Assembly: GCA_037043455.1 (NCBI GenBank)
Contig: JAWPHD010001272.1
Coordinates: forward strand, 124,001 to 188,000
Length of the DNA stretch: 64,000 nt
Source of the DNA: Cyrtodaria siliqua
Lineage: Eukaryota; Mollusca; Bivalvia; Adapedonta; Hiatellidae
Direction: 5' to 3'
Both the position numbers and the translations under genes were made by a program. Shown here piece after piece: positions 11,423 through 21,778 of this stretch; position 1 is the stretch's first letter, and each line of letters begins with the position of its first letter. A model generated the notes under the pieces. The model saw only the letters and a list, made by a program, of their open reading frames with translations, had not been told where the DNA came from and searched no databases.

Positions 11423-12985
11423 AACAAGAAATGTCACAGTAAGTGACAAATGCCCCCGAAGTGACCTGTAAGTGTGACCTTGATCTTGGAGCAATATGAA
11501 ACCAACAGATATATTTAAACAAGAGGTCAATGACCTTGAAGCTCTACTGATTGATTTTGATTTCAGGAAGTAGTCGCTACAGACTTGTTTTTTGAAAATC
11601 TATTTTTAACTGTGGCGGCCATCTTGAATTTCCGGCCGACCTGAAATTTTGCTAGGATCAATTAGACATTAAGAGCAACATTCCTGTGAAGTTTCATGAA
11701 AATTCGTCAAGTAGTTTCAGAGGAGTAGTCGCTACAAGTTTTCATTATATAACTCTATGTAAACAAAGATGGCCACTGGTAGCCATGTTTAACGTCAAAT
11801 CAAAACGATTTTCGACAAGGACCAACATCATGTCATACTGATCATTTTAGAAAAAGTCCCATATCAATATCTCTTATAGTTTTGAAGAAGTAGTCGCTAA
11901 AACTTATTTATTTTAAATCTATTTTTAGCTGTGGCGGCCATCTTGAATTTCCGGCCGACCTGTAATTTTTCTAGGATCAACTAGACATCAAGATCAACAT
12001 TCCTGTGAAGTTTCATGAACATCCGTCCAGTAGTTTCAGAGGAGTAGTTGCTACAAGTTTTTACTATATAACTCTATGTAACCAAAGATGGCCACTGGCA
12101 GCCATGTTTAACGTCGTATCAAAATAATTTTCCACAAGGATCAACATCATATCATGCTGATCATTTTAGAAAAAGTCCCATATCGATATCACTTATAGTT
12201 TTCAAGAAGTTTTCGCTACAAACTTATTTTTTAAAAATCTATTTTTAGCTGTGACGGCCATCTTGACTTTCTGGCAGCGGGTTAATTCATTGTATAATTA
12301 ATTAAATATTGCTCCTTGTTTATAGTACAGTGCGGCCCTACGATGGTTTCTATAGGACCCTATATCTCATTTTAGTCCCATACCGGTGTCACCGGAGGGG
12401 ACTTTAGGTTTGCACCGCGTCCATCCGTCTTTCCAGAGGATTTTTTTAAAGGGTAGTGGCATTTTTGAATTTGAAGGGGATGGGCGCGGGAACAGGTGTG
12501 TGTCTGTATGTGTGGGTGTGTATGGGTGTAGGGGTGTTCACCCCTTTCCGCATAGATTTTTTTTAATTGTCAATATATTTTTATATGCCCGTCTTGACAG
12601 CATGATCGAAGGAACATGAAAGTAAGCCAACAATTATGAAGAACCAGTAGGCGAGTCATTGGAGGACCAACATTATGTATTACTGATCATTTATAAGTAA
12701 AGGTCCCATATCAGTATTACTTTTATTTTCGGATGAGTATTCGCTACAAACTTCTATTTTAAAAATCTATTTTAGCTTTGGTTGCCATCTTGGATTTCAC
12801 ATCAATCTGAATTTTTGCTACTGGATCAACTAGACCTTATGGGCAACATTCCTGTAAAGTTTCATGAAAGAAATCCATGCAATAGTTTCAGAAGAGTATT
12901 CAAAAAAAAGGTTACAGATGGACAGACAGACAGATGCTGCACCATGGCATAAGCTGTGCTGATCTTTGATCAGCTGAGCTAAAAT
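11423..12985 (+). repeat. Interspersed repeat family B, copy 2
   Basis: The same leading module as copy 1 ('acaagaaatgtcacagtaag' at 11424) is followed by the family B 5' end at 11519. The 3' hairpin is at 12952-12980. It holds three internal modules with 'ggccatcttgaatttccgg' and 'aacaaagatggccactgg'. A non-homologous, G/T-rich segment (about 12270-12640, with 'gtgtgtatgggtgtaggggt') interrupts it and may be another insertion. Confidence 0.6.
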
Positions 12986-12989
12986 TATT

Positions 12990-13215
12990 GAATTGAATTG
13001 GATTTTATAGTCGCACCAACAGCTAAGGTCATATGGCGACTTTCCAGCTTCCATTGGTGGAGGAAGACCCCAGGTGCCCCTCCGGGCAATTTTCGTGCAC
13101 GGGCGGGCACCTGGGTAGAACCACCGACGTTCCGCAAGCCAGCTGGATAGCTTCCTCACATAAAGATTCCTAGGCCCCTGAGGGATCGAACCTACAGCGG
13201 TGAGGGAGCTAAAAT
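12990..13215 (+). repeat. SINE-like repeat ('ggtggaggaagaccccaggt' family)
   Basis: It begins with an 'attgaattgaattgg' tail-like start, then 'aacagctaaggtcatatggc' and 'gggcacctgggtagaaccac', and ends 'cgaacctacagcggtgaggg'. A 5' fragment of the same family is inserted in family B copy 3 at about 16941-17042 ('aatgaatggtgttttacggc'). Parts of the 'cctgggtagaacca' module also occur at 14600 and 47205. A non-autonomous retroposon is the simplest explanation. Confidence 0.55.
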
Positions 13216-13230
13216 TAGGGCCTGCTTGAA

Positions 13231-13350
13231 AGTCTGCAGTGTGTCAAGGCTGGAATGGCAGTGTGACAAGGAATGGCAGTGTGTCAAGCCTAGAATGGCA
13301 GTGTTTCAAGTCTAAAATGGCAGCATGTCAGGCCTGAAATGGCATAGTTA
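13231..13350 (+). repeat. Short minisatellite, ~20 bp unit
   Basis: 'aatggcagtgtgtcaag' and variants repeat about five times. Confidence 0.7.
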
Positions 13351-13392
13351 GTAGAATGAAAAAAAAACAAAAAACATTCTACCTGCACATAC

Positions 13393-13493
13393 CTGTACTA
13401 CCTTTGACCACATAAAGAAGTGCCGGCATGGGCTTGGCGATGGAGTTGTTAATAGACATGGCTTCAAATGGCTGTGCTTCAATTATGGCTGTG
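13393..13493 (-). CDS. Candidate internal exon of an unrecognised host gene
   Basis: Minus-strand exon with acceptor CTTCTCTTCCAG and donor ACAG|GTATG. It is 101 bp: one leading base, 33 open codons, one trailing base. The encoded segment starts TAIIEAQPFEAMSINNS, and its end (LLYVVKGST) parallels the end of the exon at 2580-2636 (DLVTGIT) with an identical donor. The flanking intron also resembles the flank at 2640-2800 (both hold 'gaatgaagaa', 'catttattttacat' and 'agctacacagc' type phrases), which suggests a duplicated exon-intron block. An alternative donor at 13402 would shorten it to 92 bp. No family recognised. Confidence 0.38.
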
Positions 13494-13869
13494 CTGGAAG
13501 AGAAGGGCAATAATTATAAGGTGGTTATTGAAGTATTAAGGCACTGAAGAGAATGAAGAATAAAGAAAGAGACAAATTGAAAATGGTTCCTCGTATAAAC
13601 CATTGAGGTAAAAAACCATATTATTAACTTCATTTATTTTACATCAATAATGAAACAAGCTACACAGCGTAAACAATTCACACACAATGACCTGGGTGAC
13701 AATCACACACAATGACCTGGGTGACAATGTTAATTACTTTGTCTTTTGAGAGGAACTCGAGTACATGGGGAAATTCCACGTGTCCATGTGGGTGACCAGT
13801 GTTTGTCAAGGCCATACTGAATACAGGTTGATATCCACATATACACATACATTACCACAAGTTGCTACA

Positions 13870-14141
13870 CAACTCACACAGCATTCACAAGATCTAACAT
13901 TGTAACTGAGGAATCCAACTCACACAGCATTCACAAGATCTAACATTGTAACTGAGGAATCCAACTCACACAGCATTCACAAGATCTAACATTGTAACTG
14001 AGGAATCCAACTCGCACAGCATTCACAAGTACTAAAATTGTAACTGAGGAATCCAACTCACACAGCATTCACAAGATCTAACACTGTAACTGAGGAATCC
14101 AACTCACACGTCACAAGATCTAACACTGTAACTGAGGAATC
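13870..14141 (+). repeat. 46-bp tandem repeat, six copies
   Basis: The unit starts 'caactcacacagcattcaca' and ends 'gtaactgaggaatc'. Copies start at 13870, 13916, 13962, 14008, 14054 and about 14100; the last is shortened. Sequence identity between units is high, so the array is young. Not a CRISPR: there are no variable spacers. Confidence 0.85.
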
Positions 14142-14504
14142 CATTCTAAGAAAAGAAACTTTCAGACAAGGTTATACTAACTGTTCCAAAGTGAAAATGT
14201 TAGTCCTACTTAAATATTATAAAGGACAAACTTCTGCGATAAACAGATTCAGAGAATACTTTTAAAGTGAAAAACTAGCATAACATTGGATGAATTTTGC
14301 TTTTAAATTGGCAATAAGAAGATACACTCAGTACAACTGAAAATGCAACACTTGGTATTTTTATGTACGCACGAGCACACAAGCATAATCTACCAGATTC
14401 GATATTGGCAATTTAGCCCATGTAAAAAATCAAGCCCATTGAGAAGCATTCAGCATTCAAGCATCTCATCACTAGGAAGTTGTTGTTGTTCGAAAGTGGC
14501 CTCC

Positions 14505-14645
14505 ATTGAAGATTGTTTTGTATGGCTTTTTATGTCATTTTCACCACATGTAAAGTTATATATGACGGTTGATTTTTTGTGGTGGAGGCAGACCACCCAC
14601 CTTTCCTGGGTAGAACCAGTACTGTACACCTCCCGCCATATCCAG
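14505..14645 (+). repeat. Dispersed repeat shared with 47110-47250
   Basis: 'tatgtcattttcaccacatg', 'gttatatatgacggt', 'ttttttgtggtggagg' and 'cagaccacccacctttcctg' recur in the same order immediately left of the Polinton. It ends in the same 'tgggtagaaccagtac' module as the SINEs. Confidence 0.6.
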
Positions 14646-15127
14646 CTTGGCTCTTCATTTGTCTTCGCCACTCTTCATAGGCGAAACCAAATTGCAAATG
14701 GCGAAACTTTTGTCAAGTAATGACTTTCGCCAAATAAGTCATTTTGACCCATGTAAACTGACAGCTGGTATTGGCGAAAGTGCAAAAGGAAAAAGTCTGA
14801 GGTCGCGGCCATCTTTTTCTGGAAAATCCTTGACGGTTCTCGGTGTTTACAGAAGAGCTAAAATCTATAGACTGTAGACCTTTGCGCTTTATATTACACA
14901 AGGCTTATTTTACATAGCGACGTCTAACTGCAACTCACTTGGTGTGCCTATACTGGAGGAAAATTAGAAACCCAACAAGAACTCGCCGAAAAAAAAGTTG
15001 CATTTTTCAACAACAACAACAACACAAAACAGCCCGTCTACCTCTTATCAAAATGGTAATAATTAACCTTTCTCATACACAGATTTATACCCTTTTAGCT
15101 AAAATAATGACTTTGTAACTCCGTTAT

Positions 15128-15328
15128 TCAAAACAGAAAGTAGCCCATAATAAGTACATGTAAACAACATGTATACATTACATTGTCATCTGTTTTAGAC
15201 CATTTATTTTGAGTTGTATGCCTATAATCATCGGGTCGCCAGTCGTAGGTGGACAGACTATAATCTTTAGAAATACTCACACACACACAGGCCACAAAAA
15301 ACAGAACGATTAGTGTGTCATCCATCAT
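15128..15328 (-). CDS. Possible signal-peptide exon, unrecognised
   Basis: A 66-codon minus-strand ORF starts with two methionines, two acidic residues and a strongly hydrophobic run (LIVLFFVACVCVSIS), which would serve as a secretion signal, followed by a hydrophilic segment with no known motif. No homologous family was recognised and no clear splice donor closes it. It could equally be chance. Confidence 0.18.
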   Translation of the reverse strand: MMDDTLIVLFFVACVCVSISKDYSLSTYDWRPDDYRHTTQNKWSKTDDNVMYTCCLHVLIMGYFLF

Positions 15329-15419
15329 GGGTAAATTTACATGCTTGGTCGCTTGATTGATTGAAGGGTTTCACAACGCACCAACACATAAAAATGGCAT
15401 ATATGTCATAAAAAGGAAA

Positions 15420-16440
15420 GCTCCCTCCCATTTACATAATATATAACTCTATGTAAACAAAAATGGCCACTGGCAGCCACTTTTAATGTTGGATGAAAAT
15501 GATTTTCAACAAGGACCAACATCATGTCATGTTGACCATTTAACCCTTTCGCTGCCAAATTAATAGGCAAATGTACTCCCCAGTGCCAAATATTCTTACA
15601 GAGATTCCTGATAATTGGGTGTACTTGGGAAAACGGTAATAACTTCGTTATTTCAAGACATATCAACTTCAAATTTGAACAGGACATAGATATATACATA
15701 AACTTCAATAATATATAAAAAATAAAAATTCTACTTCAAAGCATTATATAATTTAATTATATAATTAAATTTTTTAAAATATCATAATTTTATCATTCAT
15801 ATCAGTTTAATTAGGTGAATATACGTAAAATATCAAAGGAAAATTCGTCGGAATATGTTTCATAATCGCCACCTTCACCGTCGCTGTCGTAGCAAATCAT
15901 TTGCAGAACTTGCGCTCCTGTAAACGTTGGCCCCTTTTTTGAGGAAGCCATTTTGTGTCTCGAAATCCCTATACAATTTGTCCTTGTATTTACGTTTTTA
16001 CATACACATATGCCGAAATTCCTTTGGTTAAAATTAGTTTCTTGCAAACAAAGAACCTCGTTTTGAAATCGGGAATTCCCGGTGTCGTTGTTAGGAAAAC
16101 ATTGTTATATGAATTGCACAAAACATTTGACATACCAGGGCGACAAAAGTCGTCTTCGGCAGTCTGCCTAGCAGTCGACAAAAGTAGCCATCGGCAGCGA
16201 AAGGGTTAAGAAAAAGTCCCAAGTAGTCGCTACAAACTTTTTTAAAAATCTATTTTTAGCTGTGGCGACCATCTTGAATTTACGGCCGACCTGAAATTTT
16301 GCTAGGATCAACTAGACATCATGGGCAAAATTTTTGTAAAGTTTCATGAAAATCCATACAGTAGTTACAGAGGAGTAGTCGCTACAAAAAAGTTTACGGA
16401 CAGACAAACAGACGACGAACACCGCACCACGGCATAATCT
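15420..16440 (+). repeat. Interspersed repeat family B, degenerate copy split by a TTAA element
   Basis: The flanks hold 'aactctatgtaaacaaa', 'ccaacatcatgtcatg', 'aaaaagtccc' and 'tagtcgctacaa' modules of family B. The 3' end decays at 'caccacggcataatctctg' without the terminal hairpin. The central 15544-16205 is a later insertion. Confidence 0.55.
15544..16205 (-). mobile_element. piggyBac-like internally deleted element (MITE), TTAA target duplication
   Basis: The 662-bp insert begins CCCTTTCGCTGCC and ends GGCAGCGAAAGGG, perfect 13-bp inverted repeats, flanked on both sides by TTAA (15540-15543, 16206-16209). TTAA targeting with CCC/GGG ends is the hallmark of piggyBac. Family B copies elsewhere read 'gatcattttagaaaaagtccc' across this site, showing the empty state. 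On the minus strand, an ORF from 15951 to 15811 opens MASSKKGPTF and continues with an acidic DSDGEGG stretch, like the acidic N-terminus of piggyBac transposases. This suggests that the first coding segment of the parent element survived; that last point is inference. Confidence 0.75.
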
Positions 16441-16449
16441 CTGTGAGCA

Positions 16450-16749
16450 AAAAATCAGACGTCCGAGTTCGAAAAATAACAAAATAGTTTGATATGTTGT
16501 TTATCTTTCATAGACGATTACATACACCAAGTTATACGCACCAATATGGAAAAATGACAGTGTAATTGAATTTTTAGTGGAGTCATCATCATAATTTTTT
16601 ATTTGAGACATAATTACCAAAAACAAAAAATCTCTCGTCCTATCACCCCACCCACCCTGGGAAAGAAATTAAAGTTATCAGAAAAAGAAGGATAAAAATA
16701 TCGGACAGGGAAAGCAGCATTCAAGGACGACAGTCAACCACAAAACACA
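16450..16749. other. Unique-looking AT-rich interval between family B copies
   Basis: No ORF or repeat that I can support. Confidence 0.4.
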
Positions 16750-18088
16750 ACAAGAGGTCAATGACCTTGAAGCTCTACTGATTGATTTTGATTTCAGGAA
16801 GTAGTCGCTACAAAATTTATTTTTAGCCGTGGCGGCCATCTTGAATTTCCGGCCGACCTGAAATTTTGCTAGGATCAATAAGACATCAAGAGCAACATTC
16901 CTGTGAAGTTTCATGAAAATCCATCATGTAGTTTCAGAGGAATGAATGAATGAATGGTGTTTTACGGCACGTCGACACATAAATAGGTCATATTGTGCGC
17001 AAAAAAAATGAAGTATTAATTAAAAATTAAAGTAAATATATAATAGTCGCTACAAGTTTTCATTATATAACTCTATGTAAACAAAGATGGCCGCTGACAG
17101 CCATGTTTAACATCGAATCAAAACGATTTTTGACCAGGACCATGTCATGCTGATCATTTTAGAAAAAGTCCCATATTAATATCACTTATAGTTTTCAAGA
17201 AGTAGTCGCTACAAACTTTATTTTGAAAATCTATTTTTAGCCATGACGGCCATCTTGAATTTCCGGCCAACCTGAAATTTTGCTAGGATCAATTAGACAT
17301 CAAGAGCAACATTCCTGTGAAGTTTCATGAAAATCCGTCAAGTAGTTTCAGAGGAGTAGTCGCTACAAGTTTTCATTATATAACTCTATGTAAACAAAGA
17401 TGGCCACTGGCAGCCATGTTTAACGTCGAATCAAAATAATGTTCGACTCGGATAACCATCATGTCACGCTGATCATTTTAGAAAAAGTCCCATATCAATA
17501 TCACTTATAGTTTTCAAGAAGTAGTCGCTACAATCTTATTTTTTAAAAATCTATTTTTAGCTTTGGCGGCCATCTTGAATTTTGGCCGATCTGAAATTTT
17601 GCTAGGATCAATAAGACATTCAGAGCAATATTCCTGTGAAGTTTCATGAAAATACGCCAAGTAGTTTCAGAGGAGTAGTCGCTATAAGTTTTCATTATAT
17701 AACTCTATGTAAACAAAGATGGCCGCTGACAGCCATGTTTAACATCGAATCAAAACGATTTTTGACAAGGACCAACATCATGTAATGCTGATCATTTTAG
17801 AAAAAGTCCCATAATAATATCACTTATAGTTTTCAAGAAGTAGTCGCTACAAACTTGTTTTTTAAAAACCTATTTTTAGATTTGGTGGCCATCTTGGATT
17901 TCACATCAACATGAATTTTTGCTAGGATCAACTAGACTTCATGGGCAACATTTCTGTAAAGTTTCATGAATATCCATCCAGTAGTTTCAGAGGAGTAGTC
18001 GCTACAAATAAAAGTTTACGGACGGACAGACAGACGGACGACGGACCACGGCATAAGCTCTGCTGATCTCTGATCAGTAGAGCTAAAA
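16750..18088 (+). repeat. Interspersed repeat family B, copy 3 (most complete)
   Basis: 5' end 'acaagaggtcaatgacc' at 16750; 3' hairpin at 18056-18084 (agctctgctgatc / gatcagtagagct) followed by AAAA. Four internal modules of roughly 300 bp carry 'catcttgaatttccgg', 'tgctaggatcaa', 'agtttcatgaaaat' and 'tagtcgctacaa'. A ~100-bp fragment of the 12990 SINE-like family is inserted at about 16941-17042. The tail has the 'acggacggacagacagacgg' phrase. Confidence 0.65.
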
Positions 18089-18551
18089 ACAAACACGCAA
18101 ACAGACAAACGAAAAGGCAAAAGTAATAAAAAATGCAAACGACATCACAAACACAAAAGGGTTGACAATATGGATACCGCCTTGGAACGGTCAGTGGCAA
18201 AGTAGGCCATTAGGGGCTTAAACCGGTTCTAGGGTGCACCAAACCTCACACTTACCCTACTGTCATCCCATTAAAACAGGACAATGTAAATAAAGAAATC
18301 GTTAACTGAGACCGTTACTTACCTATAACCAAAGTGATGCGTAGGGAAAATAACGCAAAATATGACCTTGACCTTGGTATTTTTTGTGGTTCAGCAATGT
18401 CCACCAATGCCAACAATACATATGACCAAGTATCAAACAAAAGAAATTAAAGTTATCAGAAAAAGGAAACTGAGAGTAGATCTACCTTGACTAGGGAGTT
18501 GACCTTGGTATTTTTTGTCCACAAATGTGACCAAGTATCAAAGACATAAAG

Positions 18552-19214
18552 CAGGGGCGTAGCCAGCGATACGCTATTACGCACGTGCGTAACATCGATT
18601 TGAAAAGTGAAAAAATAATTATGGCCAAAAATGGCATAAAAATCGAAGGCTAACAACTCCTGACATGTTTTTTTCATTTTTAAAGAAATTATTTTACCCT
18701 AGAAGGCCGCCAAAATGTGACCAAAAAACCCACCAGAGGCTGCCAAAGGATGTCTATATTTTAATTTTTTCTAGGGGGAGGCCACCCTACCCTCCCCCAC
18801 CCCACCCCCAGCAGGAGGGGGTAACCCCCTCCCGCACCTACCCCTACCCACAGGCACCCGGCACAGAGCTAGGATAGTAAAAGATGGATTTGAGTGGTTA
18901 AAATATTGACGGCACAGAGCTAGGATAGTAAAAGATGGATTTGAGTGGTTAAAATATTAATATTTTAACCACTCAAATCCATCTTTTACTATCCTAGCTC
19001 TGTATATTTTAACCACTCAAATCCATCTTTTACTATCCTAGCTCTGTGCCGATACAGAGCTAGGATAGTAAAAGATTTTAACCACTCAAATCCATCTTTT
19101 ACTATCCTAGCTCTGTGCCGGGTGCCTGTGCCCCTACCTCGGCAATACGCGCCAAGGGTAATGCCTTCGGCATTAAGGGTGCGTACTTAGGATTTTGGCC
19201 TGGCTACGCCTCTG
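18552..19214. mobile_element. MITE with 'CAGGGGCGTAGCCAG' ends and a nested palindrome
   Basis: The left end CAGGGGCGTAGCCAG and the right end (reverse complement CAGAGGCGTAGCCAGG) form terminal inverted repeats. A 7-bp duplication, cataaag, flanks the element (18545-18551, 19215-19221). Such ends are common in hAT-like MITEs, though those normally duplicate 8 bp. The centre (18858-19125) is an unusual nest of alternating direct and inverted copies of a unit containing 'cagagctaggatagtaaaag' and 'atttgagtggttaaaatat'. No transposase. Confidence 0.65.
18858..19125. repeat. Complex palindrome of five units of a ~50-bp sequence in alternating orientation
   Basis: Two forward copies of the unit (18858-18960) are followed by two reverse copies (to about 19050), a partial forward copy and a reverse copy. 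The junction near 18955-18965 is a near-perfect palindrome centre (ttaaaatattaatattttaa). Confidence 0.8.
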
Positions 19215-19584
19215 CATAAAGTGAGGCAATCACATAAAGTTAACTGAGGTTAAGTTACTTAACCAAGGTTTAGTTACCTTCAGAACCGGGGCTCTAGTCA
19301 GCTTTGAGGGGACTGGGGACAGCCTGAGGAAGGGGAATTCAGCTTGACCTTGGTAATTTTAAAGGCATTACGAGATGTGTGGCATTTCATTATGGCACAT
19401 GTTAACAAAATAGCACATGTTAGCAAAATACCTTTTGTAAGTTTTGATCATCAAAATGTGACTGAACACATCCTCAAAAGAAGGTGTTTTCTATTGTTTT
19501 TCTTTCTTGAACAACATTTCACAACATGACCAGCAGTTGTCCTTCATCGTTAGTCTGGTACCCTTCCCCTACTGCGTTCGCTAC

Positions 19585-19820
19585 TCACCGTTCACTCTCC
19601 TATGATGAGCCCAATACTTTCGATCGGAACTCTTCGCCAATTTCCGTACTCGGTAATGTATTGGGTCAATCGGAACTCTTCGCCAATTTCCGTACCCGAG
19701 TGACGGAATCCGACGAGGCAGTTCCGATTGGTATTGGGTCAATCGGAACTCTTCGCCAATTTCCGTACTCGGGAATAGTGACGGAATCCGACGAGGCAGT
19801 TCCGATTGGTATTGGGTTTG
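19585..19820 (+). repeat. Minisatellite of ~40-90 bp nested units
   Basis: 'aatcggaactcttcgccaat' with 'ttccgtac' recurs three times, and 'agtgacggaatccgacgagg' with 'cagttccgattggtattggg' twice. The unusual CpG-rich composition differs from the surroundings. The repeat keeps long frames open on both strands, but they are repeat translations, not genes. Confidence 0.75.
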
Positions 19821-19992
19821 TGTCCGCCAGGTTCGCTGCGCTTCCGTTGACCTGTGTGGGCAAAATTCCCTGGGTTTATCATTTGGCAGCTCTGATCTGA
19901 AAAGTATACCCGAGCAGCTAAAAATAGATCAGCGCAAATCCGATATTCTAAAAATAGACGCTCACTTTGAAATTCTTTCTGAAGGTCATAAA

Positions 19993-20031
19993 ATGGCGGA
20001 CAGAATGTCTTTACTCGTTGCAGTTGTTTTG
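19993..20031 (+). CDS. Possible first coding exon upstream of the OTU-MULE gene
   Basis: A start codon in an aaaATGGCGG context opens 13 codons (MADRMSLLVAVVL) that run straight into a consensus donor, TTG|GTAAAT. The phase is 0, which fits the phase-0 acceptor at 21778 in front of the OTU-domain exon, so a ~1.75-kb intron holding SINE-like repeats could join them. Short first exons are weak evidence. The sequence around it may also belong to a promoter of an unrelated gene. Confidence 0.25.
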
Positions 20032-20214
20032 GTAAATGAATACTTGTTTTGTTTGAAAAATATAATTTAATCGTTGTAGTTTTATACTTCATGATAGCGA
20101 TTATTCATCTGAAATGATGTACTGCAGTATACTAGGATAGAAATGAGCAAATTTAATGTTTTTTCCTTCCAGACAGGATCAGAGTTCCTATTCCGCGCCC
20201 CTCACCCCACCCAT

Positions 20215-20660
20215 ATGTTTTTTCCTTCCAGAGTTCCTATTCCGCGCCCACCCCTATCCCCCCCCCCCCCCCCCCCCCCCACACACACACAGGAGACCTT
20301 AGCGACCCAGTGAAGTATGCACCCTACCCATCCAGAGGTCTAGGATATCCCTTTTCACATCAATAGCATAATATTTTAATTTGCAGAGTTAATATACCCC
20401 AACACCCACACCCACACACAGGAGACCTTAGCGACCCAGTGAAGTACGCACCCTAACCCTCCAGAAGTCTAGGTATGCGATCCAGTGAAGTATGCACCCT
20501 ACCCCTCCAGAAGTCTAGGATATCCCTTTTCACATCATCAGGAGACCTTAGCGACCCAGTGAAGTATGAACCCTACCCCTCCAGAGTTCTAGGATATCCC
20601 TTTTCACCTCATCAATAACATAACATTTTATTTTGCAGAGTCAATATACCCCAACCCTAG
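20215..20660 (+). repeat. C-tract and ~80-bp tandem repeat
   Basis: A C-run spans about 20258-20280. After it, units with 'ggagaccttagcgacccagt', 'gaagtatgcaccctaccc' and 'ctaggatatcccttttcac' repeat about four times. Possibly an expanded intron. Confidence 0.7.
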
Positions 20661-20749
20661 CCCTATCTAACGTCATTGTACGACGACGCATGCCTAGGTC
20701 CCCAGCAGGGGTTTGGCATTAAAGGAAGATAGATTAAAGGAAGATAGTT

Positions 20750-21600
20750 ACTGTTTACAGACCCTATACTATAGCTTCATACAGGGAAGAAGACTCCCAC
20801 TGTAATTGGGCTGGAATAATTACACAAATAATTAGGCAATCATCAGGTTTGAACTCGGGACCCCTTGCATGTGCAGCAGACGCTCAACTGATATCACCAT
20901 AAAAGCTAGCTCTGCGGTGAGACAGTAGTAACGCGCTTATCAACCTATCTATTTACATACCCTGTAACTGAGTCCTACTACATACCTCCAACCTTTTTAT
21001 TTTTGATATTTGATATCCCACAACACATATAAACAACAACATATACAATGATCTAGGCATCTGGGCATAACCTCATACAATGCCTATCCGGATTCTCCAC
21101 CAATGTAATCGGACCGGAAAAAACTACACATAAATATTTAGGTACTCAGAGGGTTTGAACTCGTGACCCCTTGCATGTGAAGCAGACGCTCAACTGATAT
21201 CGCCCTAAATGCTAGCTCTGCGGCGAGACAGTAGTAACGCGCTTATCAACCTATCTATCTATTTGCATACCCCACAACTGAGTCCTACTACATACCTCCA
21301 ACCTTTTTATTTTTGATATTTGAAACCTTCAAATATCCCACAACACATATAAACAACAACATATACAATGATCTGGGCATAACCACCTCATACAATGTGA
21401 CTCATGGGCTACCCAGTTTTCCACCAATGTAATCTGACTGAATATTTTACACTTAAATATTTAGACAGGCATCGGGTTTGAACTCGGGACCCTTGCATGT
21501 AAAGCAGACGCTCTACCTGTATCGCCATAAAAGCTAGCTCTGCGGTGAGACCGTAGTAACGCGCTTATAAACCTATATACACCCCAACTGAGCCCTACTG
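20750..21600 (-). repeat. Three tandem copies of a unit carrying a tRNA-like sequence
   Basis: Units of about 310-340 bp start near 20810, 21115 and 21420. Read on the minus strand each contains a tRNA-like body: 'gatatcagttgagcgtctgc', 'atgcaaggggtc' and B box 'gagttcaaaccc'. The anticodon-arm context is poor and the copies vary, so these look like SINE or tRNA-relic copies multiplied by tandem duplication rather than active tRNA genes. Confidence 0.55.
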
Positions 21601-21778
21601 ACACCCACACCCACCCTCCCAACGCCTGTCCCATTAACCACAGTTACCTTACCCACTTCCCTGACACCCACCCTTTAATTCATATGGACAACATTGTAAA
21701 CAATTAATAATATTTAACATTAATCAGTGTCTTAACCACCTTTTTTAAAAAAATCCTTTTATATGTTTCAACTTTCAG

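Noticed and set aside
13870..14141. CRISPR-like array of 46-bp repeats
   Set aside because: No spacers; simple tandem duplication.
19526..19900. 124-residue plus-strand ORF and overlapping minus ORFs
   Set aside because: The frames consist of a repeated minisatellite (NPIPIGTASSDSVT-type repeats) with no other support.
20815..21545. Three tRNA genes on the minus strand
   Set aside because: Only the B box and part of the D-arm region look right; copies vary and sit inside a larger tandem duplication.
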